Positions 23,481-34,372 of a stretch of DNA of 64,000 bases are shown piece by piece. Position numbers and translations under genes: made by a program. The stretch covers positions 10,006,682-10,070,681 of the forward strand of contig JAQFVV010012398.1 of assembly GCA_028023455.1 (NCBI GenBank). The letters are read 5' to 3'. This stretch comes from Epiperipatus broadwayi. Taxonomy: Eukaryota > Onychophora > Udeonychophora > Euonychophora > Peripatidae. The notes beneath the pieces were generated by a model. That model saw only the letters and a program-made list of their open reading frames with translations, had not been told where the DNA came from and did not search any database. The first letter of the stretch is position 1. Every line of letters begins with the position of its first letter.

Positions 23481-24505
23481 TATATGCTAGCCGACATGAG
23501 TATGGTGGGGTGAAACCATAGACATGCTGGGTTTTCACTCCCACTACCCCATGAAGCCAATCAAAGCTGTTTCATGGTCCTGTGATGGTTCAAACTTCAG
23601 GAATCTGCTCCATACACCTTTGCCTCATCAATCATTTGGACACACTATTATTTCATCAGAAGTTAAAAGCAAAGACTTTCTTGATTTGACAATTTTTATG
23701 GCCATCACATTATTAAGTAAGCTTACTTTTATTCATGAATATGGACAATTTAATTTCCCCAGGGATCTAAAGATAACTACCTATTTTTATTTCAAATGTA
23801 GACGTGCGCACATTATTAATCTCACAGTATAACCTGTAATTATTTCTATTAAATTTTATAAATAGTTGTAAAGATAGAACATTTAATTTGTAAAATTAAT
23901 AAAGAATTTAAAATGTCAAATATATATTTATGCTTATATTCCCATTAAATGATTGAGCACTATCACATTTTTTTTTGTTCTTTTCTTTTTTATTTATTAT
24001 CGTTATTTCATAGTTAATAGTTTAATTTAAATATCTCTATGCTTTACATAGTAAACAATTTTACGGATACTGCCCCAAAATAACACATCTGTCAGTCTCA
24101 GGACTACCTGCCCTCAATGAGCTAGCTAGTGGCCAAGCATTAAGTAATACAGTATTATCACTTTCATAAAATCCTCTCAATATAATTCTTATGCACACAT
24201 AAGATTGGTGCATGGAGTTGGAAAATGCCAACGTCCATAAATATGTTGCTTGGGAAAATATTAATTAGTGGTTAATAGAAACTAAGGCTGTTTACGTACC
24301 TACATAATATTTATTTTGTCTTTTTTTATTGTTGGGAGATTAACTTTAAAAATAACTTGTCTCCAGGCTATGATCTCAGCAAAGCAAATGTTTCATTTGT
24401 ATATTAACCCATTAATACCATTTAATAATATGTCATATAAGAATTGTTTAAATAAAGATAGCATAAGTTGAACTTAGTAAAGATAGAGAAGAGATAGAAC
24501 CCATT

Positions 24506-24508
<3 letters not shown>
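23481..24508. other. Intronic stretch, no supported feature
   Basis: The part 23500-23700 is less AT-rich and holds a 102-codon open frame (23524-23832) without recognisable domains. Decayed repeat sequence is likely but unidentified. Confidence 0.45.
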
Positions 24509-24580
<72 letters not shown>

Positions 24581-24583
24581 TAT
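24509..24583. repeat. (AT)n microsatellite, self-complementary
   Basis: About 75 bp of AT repeats with a central ATGATAT interruption that makes the tract a palindrome. Confidence 0.9.
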
Positions 24584-24899
24584 CATAATATGAACATAGT
24601 TTAATTTTATTGATTATTACTCTTTATCATCTTATACATAACTAACCTATGGGAAAGATACAACATATTTTAACTAGCCTTCTTCCCTAATAATTTTATA
24701 TATATTAAGTTCTTTCAAATTTTATATATTGTAAAAGACTATCTCTTCCCCATATTTTCATAAAGCTTATGCACTATACACATCATTTCATTTAGATTAT
24801 ATTTTCACATTCTGTATTTTCAGTCTCATATTTTATTTATGTTAAGTATGCTGCTTTTTACATATGCTATTCAAAAACCATGTGCAGTCAATCTCAATA

Positions 24900-25645
24900 C
24901 TTCATATACATTTTTGATTATTTTTCATTCACATTCATTATAATACTTTTTTTCTTTAACCAATCTATATATTATCTTTTCTTTACTGCTTATAATTCGG
25001 TACCTGTAATATATTTTATCCTATTTCGTATAAAAATATATAGAAATGAAATCTATTTATTAATTCTGCATACTGTAACAACTTTCTTGCTTGCTATGTT
25101 TATCAACTTCTCCACATGCTAAATTCTATATTATTTTTACCAATCTATTTTTTATATATATAATTTTTGTAATCTGCTTTTGATTTTTCTCATTAAAACA
25201 AAAGTCCATATCTCTCCTTGAATAATTAGTCTCATTGCCATTCTCCACATTTATCTATTTTTTAAATTATATCTATATATTTCTTTCTGTCTTCCTTATC
25301 CAATGCAAAATGTCTAATTTCCAAATGTTAATGCAGTACTATCATCCTCTTCCAAATTATTCTTCTAAATCCTGGATATGTCATTTTAATCAATCTCAAT
25401 TCTCAACTGTCCAAAATTTCTTTTCCCATTTAACATACTATCTAAATATTTATACAATTCCATTTCTTCAAGATAAATTATCCCCATTTTCCACTTTATA
25501 GTTTTATCCTTTCCATTAATTACTAATATCTTAGATTTTTTTCTCATTAATTCTTCATATTTCTTTCTATCTCTGCAGATTTCCCTAATAACAGTCAATA
25601 TATTTCATACTATTTGCAAACAAAGCCATAACATCTGCAAAAAGC
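24900..25645 (-). pseudogene. Non-LTR retrotransposon (LINE) RT remnant A
   Basis: On the minus strand, FADVMALFANSMKY (motif C, at 25641-25600) carries a Val where the second catalytic Asp of FADD is expected. It is followed by KYEELMRKKSKILV and, after a short gap, YLEEMELYKYLDSML, the thumb-region block that in LINE RTs reads close to 'LEEVxxYKYLGSML'. Downstream (lower coordinates) there are only weak traces toward 24900. The 5' RT motifs are absent. Family is probably RTE- or CR1-like, but that cannot be fixed by eye. Confidence 0.6.
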
Positions 25646-25654
25646 TAGCTACCA

Positions 25655-25657
<3 letters not shown>

Positions 25658-25730
<73 letters not shown>
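25658..25730. repeat. (AT)n microsatellite
   Basis: 73 bp of nearly pure AT repeat that ends flush against the inverted repeat starting at 25731. Confidence 0.95.
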
Positions 25731-25733
<3 letters not shown>

Positions 25734-26124
25734 TAATTCAAACAAATATATTTAACACAGTATTCAAAATTAAATAATATATTCTTTACCAGAAGTACTT
25801 TCAATTGTTTCACTGACAATCTTTATCAACTGTTAATACAAACGTACAAAAAATAAAAACTTGCATTACCCATCACTCAATCTATTCAAATTTCCCACAA
25901 TTCTGTTGTCTTTATATTAGCTGATTGTTTATTCATTAAACCACCTCTATTCCTAGATATCATCATTGCCTCTTTAATTTTACATTTTTCACTTTACCTT
26001 TCAATTTGAATAATTTTTATATCTCTATAATTAAATTTAAAACCATAATTACATGTTTTATTATGATCAAATATAATTGATGGAGTATTCATATTTACTG
26101 AAGATATATTTTCTTTCTGTACAC
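25731..26124 (-). pseudogene. Penelope-like element 3' end, inverted copy (left arm)
   Basis: A 394-bp inverted duplicate of 26160-26553, with about eight substitutions and no indel. On the minus strand it encodes the same C-terminal GIY-YIG-type tail as the right arm but with a stop in place of the Cys of IERC and an Arg-to-Cys change four residues on, so it is the more decayed arm. Confidence 0.7.
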
Positions 26125-26159
26125 GTTTATATAATGTCTTATGATCATTATATCGTTTT

Positions 26160-26553
26160 GTGTACAGAAAGAAAATATATCTTCAGTAAATATGAATACT
26201 CCATCAATTATATTTGATCATAATAAAACATGTAATTATGGTTTTAAATTTAATAATAGAGATATAAAAATTATTCAAATTGAAAGGTGTAGTGAAAAAC
26301 GTAAAATTAAAGAGGCAATGATGATATCTAGGAATAGGGGTGGTTTAATGAATAAACAATTGGCTAATATAAAGACAACAGAATTGTGGGAAATTTGAAT
26401 AGATTGAATGATGGGTAATGCAAGTTTTTATTTTTTGTACGTTTGTATTAACAGTTGATAAAGATTGTCAGTGAAACAATTGAAAGTACTTCTGGTAAAG
26501 AATATATTATTTAATTTTGAATACTGTGTTAAATATATTTGTTTGAATTATTA
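26160..26553 (+). pseudogene. Penelope-like element 3' end (GIY-YIG tail and 3' UTR), right arm
   Basis: An open frame from 26141 to 26398 ends ...KTTELWEI. The segment around CNYGFKFNNRDIKIIQIE followed by KRKIKEAMMI matches the end of GIY-YIG endonuclease domains in Penelope-like elements, where a Glu in an RKxKEA context is catalytic. The first part of the domain is missing because the copy is 5' truncated at the 35-bp loop (26125-26159). The last ~155 bp are non-coding 3' UTR. It differs clearly from the element at 32410-34081, so it represents another family. Confidence 0.65.
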
Positions 26554-26654
26554 TTATATAATTTAAAAATACAGACATTTAATGGTTGTAGTTATTTATA
26601 TATATATATAATATTTAAATAGATGTATATTTTGTATACTAAACTTGAGCATTT

Positions 26655-26920
26655 CATCCTTAGATTTTCGATTGATATGGTTGGCTGAAGAGTTAGAGAA
26701 TGGAGTAGAGTTTTTTAGATTTGCTATCTTAATTTAACCAGAGCAGTGATTGTATATATGTGTGAGAGATAGTGATCTGGAAAAACTGATAAGTGCTCAT
26801 TCAGCATAAAATACACATAATAGAGATCATTTATTTTTTTCACATATATGTGGACATGTGTATCAGCTATATAAGATTGAGATAGCAGAGAGATGTTTGA
26901 AAATCTGAGTTCAACTCCTT
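26655..26920 (+). repeat. R1 dispersed repeat, monomer d
   Basis: GGCTGAAGAGTTAGAGAATGG, then GTGATCTGG, a degraded core, AGAGATCATTTATT, ATGTGTATCAGCTATATAAG and CTGAGTTCAACTCC follow the R1 order. It lies about 100 bp downstream of the Penelope-like 3' end. Confidence 0.7.
26774..26828 (+). ncRNA. Degenerate hammerhead-like core in R1 monomer d
   Basis: CTGATAA at 26786-26792 (G8 lost) and TAAA in place of GAAA. GATCT (26774-26778) and AGATC (26824-26828) can still pair. Almost certainly inactive. Confidence 0.3.
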
Positions 26921-27369
26921 TATATATATATTGTAACGAGCACAGACGTTCGTTACATTGTTTTTTTTATTTATTAAACATGAAAGTAAATTAAAAAGTT
27001 CGCATTTAAAAATTTTCTTTAAGAATTAAAAATTGAAATTAAATATCATTTTAAACTCGTATATGTTAAATCGCACAGATAATGAAAAATTATTAAAATA
27101 AAACTTTATTAAAAAAAAAGTATTTTAAAACTAAATTTTAAAAAGATTTGGAGATAAAATTATATCTTTAAATTTATCTTTAAATATATTTTTGATTTGG
27201 AAAACAGGTTAATTAATCAGAAATGGAAATGATTGTTAATTAGTTAAATGTAAACCAGCCTTGGGCATTTAAATGTAAAAACATCGGTCAGATAGGAAAA
27301 CAATAGAAACTGTTAGCAAATAAGAAATCCCTATGGAATCGGACCGCAGCGAAAGGACCATCGCATCGG

Positions 27370-27410
27370 TGACGTAATGTAAATTCAATCCTTCACAATA
27401 ATATAAAAAG
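27370..27410 (+). promoter_or_regulatory. Promoter-like stretch: CRE-like site plus TATA box
   Basis: TGACGTAA at 27370-27377 is close to the ATF/CREB site. TATAAAAAG follows at 27402-27410, within a CpG-containing block. Position inside the TG...CA element suggests its promoter; transcription is inferred only. Confidence 0.4.
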
Positions 27411-27486
27411 GACAAGTTTGGAAATTATTAGTTAGTTAATGATTATTTACGATGTGACAGATATGTGTTAGTGCGGAAGTGAAGAA

Positions 27487-27521
27487 GAAGGGATTGAAAA
27501 AGACGCACGTTCAATCCCTTC
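27487..27521. other. Perfect 12-bp hairpin
   Basis: GAAGGGATTGAA (27487-27498) and its complement (27510-27521) enclose an 11-nt loop. Confidence 0.8.
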
Positions 27522-29105
27522 AGTTGTTATAAAATGGAAAAATGAAACATCGCTTTTCTTATATTCAGAGGACCACAGGATCATCGGGAAATTTAACACT
27601 GGATTTCAAATGGCAAGCAACTGTAAAAGATGAACATTTTAAACCGTAAGAACTTTATAAATAATGAACATTAAATTAAAACTTTCCAAATTTAAATGAT
27701 TGCAATATTATCCTATCTGACCAACTTAATTTATTAATAATGTTATTTGATGTATTTCTTTTTTTATATATATATATTTAAAATCATTTCCATTTATTTA
27801 TTTATTTTTTGTTCTTTAAGTTTTATCATGATTTTTGTTTTTCGTTAAATTAATTATATAAATGTTAAACTTAAGTCGGGCGTGAATGGCTGTATAGATT
27901 TGTAAAGTTATATTAGGGGAGGATAATCTTAGGTTATTTATGTCATTGTTAGATTGGGTCAATGGATTGGATATATTGATGTAGTTAGTAGATGTAGTCG
28001 GAGATTCGCTACTGGCAGAATTGTTTATATTTACGCCGCACTCACCCGTTTGCCTATGAAAGGAATTATAAGACGGAGAACGCAATTCCTTTCTATGGAG
28101 TTTTTTTTTTTATTGTTCTTCTCGTTAGATAGATGTAATATCCCTATCTGATGAGAGTCAATGCCTTCTCTTAATCTTTTTGGTGCTGTCGTATTCCGTA
28201 TTACATTGAATACATCGATGTATCAGATGAATTGATGCCAGTTTGACTGCGAATTTTAGCCTAAGGTTAAATAGGGATATAATATTTTATTTTCAAATGC
28301 AAATCTACGTAGTCTATTCATACTCGACCCTAAATAAAAATGCATTAAATTTAAGTTGTTTATAGACGCTTGCATGGATTGGTTAACGGTGAATTGTGTT
28401 TTGGGTTTTCATATTTGATCAAAATACATAGACATTCGATAAATAATACCGTACGGGGAGTATCTAAAATGTATTTATTCAGATGTCTTTTAAGTTATTG
28501 GTGACAATGCAAGTATCTTATGCTGAATACTAGAGGGTTTCTTATATTTCCCTATGCAATTGTCAGTAATCAATAATTTTGTATTTTGATCTTTTATGTT
28601 TATTTTGAAATGTTTTTGACCGTTGAAATCTATGTAACCGATCTATAGCAACATATTATAACAAGCTTTTATAATCCCATCTGTGCGAACTTAATTAAAA
28701 TGTAAACTTATAATATAATAGAAATTAAAATGTAAATTAAAATCTAAGGTAAAGTTAAAAATAATGTTAAATGTAAAACTAATACTAAAATAATTTTAAA
28801 TCTTATATATATATGTGCATAAATAAATGTTTGTATGTTAATTACTGGCAGTGGCTTATTTTATTCCTCTTATATATATATATTCTTATATTATTTTTTA
28901 AATCTCTGCTATTCCACTGAGCTAGTGACATGGGCTAACGACCGGATGCAAAAAAAAAAAAAAAATTTTTTTTTTTTACTTACGTATCTGCCTACTCTAT
29001 AAATTTTTCTAGGTTCAAATGCCTAGATAGCGCCCTGTAGTGCAGATTACGTTAAGTAATATTCTCCGTATCGTTACAATATATATATAGACAATTTTCA
29101 CAGGT

Positions 29106-29265
29106 GATATACATTGTGGGTTCATCTATGTACAATTTTGATAATGAATATATCAATATTTTGGCTTGATTACCCAATTGATTGATGGCTTGCATAATCA
29201 AGTTGAAATATCAAAATATTCATTATCAAAATCATACACTGATGAACCCAAAAAATATATCATTT
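29106..29265. repeat. Small foldback with ~65-bp imperfect arms
   Basis: The left arm (GGGTTCATC, TTTTGATAATGAATAT, GGCTTGATTA) and its inverse downstream, ending at ATGAACCC, enclose a ~20-bp loop. A CTGATGA word lies in the right arm without the other hammerhead elements. Confidence 0.7.
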
Positions 29266-29499
29266 CTATATATTCTTTTAATTCCTAATATGGGAATCCC
29301 CACCTGTTTTGCCAATCTTTCTGTCTTCCAATAAGAATGAGAATATAAATCTCTGTTTCAAGGTGATTTAACTTCCAATTTTACATTCCTTTTAACAATC
29401 CTAAATCTCATTATACTTTCAAAATTTCACCATAATCTATTCTTACCTCCATAACTTTTTCCTATAACTATTTCTTTAATTACATGTAATTATTTTCTT

Positions 29500-29553
<54 letters not shown>

Positions 29554-32409
29554 ACAAATATATTTATCAAATTTTTACACACATACACACAGATATAATA
29601 TATAAGAGGTGGCTATATATGAATGCAAATATATATATTGTAACGGTATGAAGTGCTTTAACCTAACCAAGAGATGCAGGTAGAAGAGGTTTGAACCTCA
29701 CCTACTCCTCCAGATTGCTACTAAGAAATTTACTTCCCAAACCTCACTAGAATTTCTTCTTCATCTATGCCCGGTGGTCATGGAGAGATGAGATCCTAAA
29801 AGGGAATTTTAATTTAAAAAAAATCAGGTTTAGACTATATAATGACACAGATAAAATATTGATGAGATTAGTAAGGGAAAGTTTATTGTTCAATTAAAAA
29901 AAACGACAATTTGAAGAAATAATTAACAAAAAAAATGTTGCAAGTTATTTTCTTGCATCTACAGACATGGATATATATTGATATGCATTAGTAAGATCCA
30001 TTTAATATAATTAAACAATAGTACAGTAATTACAGAACAATGCCATACTTAGCTAATAACTGTAGTGCTTTACTTTAAACGAGGGATACAGAAAAACATA
30101 ACTCCAGGCTAAAATTACAATGATGGACAAATTGGTTAAAACTAGTTAAATAGATTAAGGCCATGTTTAAATATAGCCTGTATTTAAACAACAAAATAAA
30201 GGAACCCCCCCCCCCATGGACATTTCTCAGACATAGCAATATCTTGTGTATATTACAAAGTTAAGGTTTTATCTATAATGAAATGAAACAGTACTGTGGT
30301 CCTTGGTGATTTAATTGTGTGAGCTTAGAAGCAAGTCTCGGAGGGGGGGGGCACAAAGTTTTATATATGACTAACTTGAGGTCTGGATAGCACTACGGTT
30401 CTAACACAAGAGTTAGAGAGATGGAGCCTGTTCGCCTACAGCATGATCCGAGCTCAGGATGGAGTATATGTGCTTGTGTCCAGTAATAATATTTGAAAAA
30501 GGGTGAGATCCACTATATGATCAATGGCAATCTCGAAGCAGAATTAGCCTATGAGTCGAAGATGACAGGAGCCAAGACCCCCCCCACACACACACCAACC
30601 ACCAAGTAGCACAATATAAGGAAAAATACAGTGAACTGACCGTTAAACTTTAAAACCTTAGGTAAATATATACGTATATGAAATAATATGACTTCAAAAT
30701 CTTTCTGAGACAGAGAATATCCACTATTTGATATAATTGCTTTACACCTTTTAACTAACATGAAAATATATAAAAAGATAGGGATATTAATTAATTACTA
30801 TTTAACTAGTTCACCCTTAGAGTTAATGAAGATTTAAGATTTTAATTTACATATATATAACTTTACTGTACCCTCTTTTATATTTAATCAAATTATAAAA
30901 CGCTTAAGCTATATCTGTTTTTGATCAAATAGATATATATATGTAAAAGAACCCAGATTGACTTTAAGAAAGTATAAAAAAAAGGACTGGATCTTTTATT
31001 ATAAAATGCATAAAATTGTACACTTTAATATACATACTCGAATGTCATTTTCTTTTATATTTCTAAGTATAAATTAAAAAAAACATTGAATTATCCCCCC
31101 CCCCCCCAAAAAAAAAAAAAAAAAAACGACAATTGCGTGTTCTGCTTTTTCTCTCTTTCTAATATATATTTTAAAAAATTAGTGAATGGCAGGAGAGAAT
31201 TGGAAGGAGAAATTTTATTCAAAGAGTTTTTTAATAAATCTGAAATATTCCTGTATTTAGTAGCGGGTCGAACAAATAGAAATAAATGAAATTAGATTAT
31301 TTCTCCCTTCCAGTTCCTCCAGTATATATATATTTATGCCAAGCTATAAGAAAGAAATCGTGTTTCTTTCTTTTAAAAAAATATAAGTATTATACAATTC
31401 AAGTAATGGATAATGGAAATCCATTAACCAAAAAAAAAAAAAAAGGATTTACGTATATATTAAGAAGATTAAGAATTGCCATTATACTGGTCAAACAAAA
31501 AAATAACAATGAAAATGTTAAAAATTATCAGGCTATATATATATTAACACATTAAAATTATCATACATAAGTGACTTAAGTTTATAGTTTAAGCCAATAT
31601 AAAATACAAGTGAAAAATTAAAGTTACCAATAATGATTTAAGATTGCGTACGTCTTTATTAGATAGCCATGAAGACATTCTGGTCAGCAGTTCATACTGA
31701 TGGCATATGGTGATTTACGTCCTCAGTTATCCATTTATAGCAGCAGGAAATTGTCAGGCAAAATTATTCTGGCACACTACATTTCTTGGTTTACATCTTT
31801 CCAAGCTCCAGCAGACAGAAAAATGACTGGGAGATAGAGGAAAAAGTTTACTCCACCATTTTTCTTATAGCACTCATTTTTAAGTTCTTTTCTCCTTGTC
31901 TATAGAATGCTGGTGGCTTGAGAATTTATCCAGCAAGAGGCTAAGATATTTTCTTGGTTGCAGAGAGTTCTTTCCAAAAAAGTTAATTATATTTCTTTTC
32001 CAATATAAATATCTTTGTGGCTGTTTTCAGTCCAAGCTGTAGAACTGAGCCAGGTTAAAGAGAGAACAATAGACAAGTTCTCAATTTATACCTAGCTTGT
32101 TAGCCATCTTATATTCCAATCCCATTGTTCTGCTATCTAATTTTTAATTGCAGTGTTTTTTAATTAATTATTCCTATCTAACTAATATTTTTCTCTAATG
32201 AGTTCTAGAAATTTTATTTTGCTATCTAAAATAAAATCTTTTCATTTTATTTCCTAAAATTTACTGAATGTTTTTAAAGATTTTACTTACTTTAAATTTA
32301 GTCTACATTCATTGTCGTTGGACTCAGGGTCTTTAGTTAAATCACAGTGAATGGTGAAGCAAACACACACACACATATATATATATTCAATGTGTATATA
32401 TGATATACA
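29266..32409. other. Mixed intronic stretch: microsatellites, homopolymers, unidentified repeat debris
   Basis: Contains an (AT)n tract at 29505-29549, another TATATATTGTAACGG start at about 29630-29645 resembling the ends of the 26932 element, a C11 run near 30206, and a C12A18 tract at 31096-31126. A CA/TA microsatellite at about 32365-32405 abuts the next element. The parts 29640-29820, 30320-30550 and 31700-32100 are less AT-rich and probably decayed repeats that I cannot name. Confidence 0.45.
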
Positions 32410-34081
32410 TGTAGTAGAAAAATTAGTGACACCAAAAAATTTTTTGTTGATGGTTCAATTACATGCATGAGAGAAGACAAGGGGAATAGATTTGTCATAA
32501 TGAATAAAAATGAATATGTTAATAAGATGAAAATACAAATTGATAAATTGAAATTTGTACACACAGTAAACTTTAATAACAAACTTAATAAGGAGAAATT
32601 TATAACATCGATTCTTCGTATACATTGCAATAAAGCTTTTTCTAAAGCCGAGTATTATAAAATGTATCCATCTTTTTCCACGCCCCCTCGAATGTTTGCT
32701 AATGGTAAATTACACAAGCCTGACACGCCTCTGAGGTTGATGCTGGACTTTGGAGGCGTGCATTATTTTGAGACTGTTAAGAAGACAAATCATTGACTGA
32801 TAGATGACTTAGGATTTGGAGAGTTTACTATTAAATCTTCTTTCGAGTTTGTAGAGCGAATCAAGAATGCACTAATAAGGCACGAGTTTAAAATTGCTGT
32901 TAGATATTTCAGAGTTATATGGGTCTGTTAATAGAAAGAAGTCTATCAATATTATATAACAAAAACTCATAAATAAAAATGTGGCTCAGGCTCGCGTTAG
33001 TTTCATAACAGAATTTTTGAGATGGTTAGATGTAAATATTATGGCAATGTTTGAAGGCAAGTGGTACCACATGAAAGATGGGTGGCCTATGGGATTGCCC
33101 ATGAGCGGCATCATGGCTAGCATCTATTTAAATTTTTACAAAAAACAGGTATATCTGAATACAACATAGTAGATAATAATATAATATATACAAGGTATGT
33201 GGACAACTTATTCGTTGCTGCTCCAGTAAATATTGCTGAGCACATCAAAAATCAGATACAAGTGAACACATCATTGAATTTAAATATTACATGGGCAGAT
33301 ATGGGGCAAGAGGTAAAATATTTAGATATCAAGGTACACAGAGAGGGAAGTTTGCTTAACTATACAATGATCATGAAGCTACCAGAAGTTCGTGGACAGA
33401 TTCATCCTGAATCATACACATGTATGACTCACAAGTTTGCTGGATTGACAAATCATTTCTTTTCAGAAAATACTATTTGTGCAAGTTAGAGACAGACAGA
33501 AGGTCTAACTTAATTAATTATACTAACAACTTAATCAAATCAGGATACAGGTGCAATATAGTATATAATAAAATTAGACATTTTGTAAATAATATGGGAA
33601 AACACAGAGATGAAGACAACAAGCCTTGGATATTGTTGCCTTATGTGCACTCTTTGCATAAAATGTTTTATAAGACTTTCTCTAAAAAATTTCGTTTGAA
33701 TTTTCATACCCCCGGCTTATTAATAATACTAAAGATACTATAGCTTCTGATCAGACCCCACAGGCTGTGTACAGAGTGGCATGCCCTCATAATGGATGCA
33801 AAGCATCATACTATGGTGAAACAAGAGCTACCATAGCTACTAGGATATCACAACATAAGTATAGATACAATAAGACACATATGGATCCAGAATGCACTTC
33901 AATTTTTGCACAACATCAAAAAGTGTCAGGATATGTGTTTGAACCTGCATCTGCAAAATTAGTTTGTACTGAGAGGCATGATATTAGGCAAAAGGTAAAA
34001 GAAGCTTACTTTATAGCAGAGGATGCCTTCGCCATTAATCGTAAGGATGCAGGTTTTGCTATATCTAAAAGATGGTCTTAG
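32410..34081 (+). pseudogene. Penelope-like retroelement, 5'-truncated ORF (RT + GIY-YIG endonuclease)
   Basis: Domains in order, across at least four frame breaks and stops: REDKGNRFVIMNKNEY (start of RT, 32467), PPRMFANGKLHKPDTPLRLM (RT motifs 1-2, near 32685-32745), LLLDISELYGSVN (motif A with the catalytic Asp, about 32895, reached by a frameshift), MGLPMSGIMASIYLNFYK (motif B, about 33090-33142), RYVDNLFVA (motif C, 33196-33207 for YVDN), a thumb-like block (33490-33720), then VYRVACPHNGC and SYYGETRATIATRISQHKY (GIY-YIG, 33765-33860) and a KVKEAYFI tail. RT followed by GIY-YIG is diagnostic of Penelope-like elements. The second Asp of the usual YVDD is Asn. The 5' end is truncated at a CA/TA microsatellite. 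It is inactive as it stands. Confidence 0.88.
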
Positions 34082-34289
34082 TTATTCATTTGCATATGGT
34101 ATTTATTTATATAATGATTTCAAAGAAAGAATCATAACTGTCTATGAATATGAGAAGTACATCTTCTTGAAAGCCTTCAGCCATTTAATTTAGTTTTCTA
34201 TTTGTTGACAGCTTTACAGTTGGAAGTGTGATAGCATGATTTAATATTATCATATTGAAGACAAACGTAAAGTATAAATCTACAGGTTA
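34082..34289. other. 3' flank of the Penelope-like element
   Basis: Non-coding sequence after the stop codon, possibly 3' UTR. No R1-type block or hammerhead core is visible. Confidence 0.5.
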
Positions 34290-34293
34290 TTAC

Positions 34294-34335
<42 letters not shown>

Positions 34336-34336
34336 G

Positions 34337-34369
<33 letters not shown>
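34290..34369. repeat. Palindromic (AT)n microsatellite
   Basis: TTACTTAATATAT... and ...ATATATTAAGTAA (34290-34339) form an inverted repeat, followed by a second AT run to 34369. Confidence 0.9.

Positions 34370-34372
<3 letters not shown>

Larger units (their letters stand above)
26932..29078. mobile_element. 2.1-kb element with TG...CA ends and inverted termini (solo LTR or TIR element)
   Basis: The left boundary TATATATATATTGTAACGA (26921-26939) is the perfect inverse of 29071-29089, so the element runs TGTAACGA ... TCGTTACA inside TA-rich flanks. Compared with the surroundings it is richer in G+C and CpG. It contains a CRE-like TGACGTAA and a TATA box about 30 bases apart, and a 12-bp hairpin (listed below). 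These are features of an LTR, but the length is unusual for a solo LTR and no internal retroviral-type coding region is attached; a non-autonomous TIR element is the alternative. An 89-codon minus frame at 27816-28085 is Ser/Thr/Asn-rich and unrecognised. Confidence 0.55.

Noticed and set aside
23524-23832. 102-codon plus-strand ORF in a less AT-rich patch
   Set aside because: The first ~45 residues look protein-like but match no domain I know, and no splice sites frame it. Possibly part of a repeat.
28148-28160. CTGATGAGAGTC in the 2.1-kb element
   Set aside because: No GAAA box or stems follow.
29240-29265. CTGATGA word in the small foldback, as a further hammerhead
   Set aside because: No GAAA at the right spacing, no stem II hairpin and no stem I partner.
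29650-29760. Possible tRNA-like A and B boxes on the minus strand (AGGTTCAAACC)
   Set aside because: Box spacing too short and no cloverleaf; probably chance.
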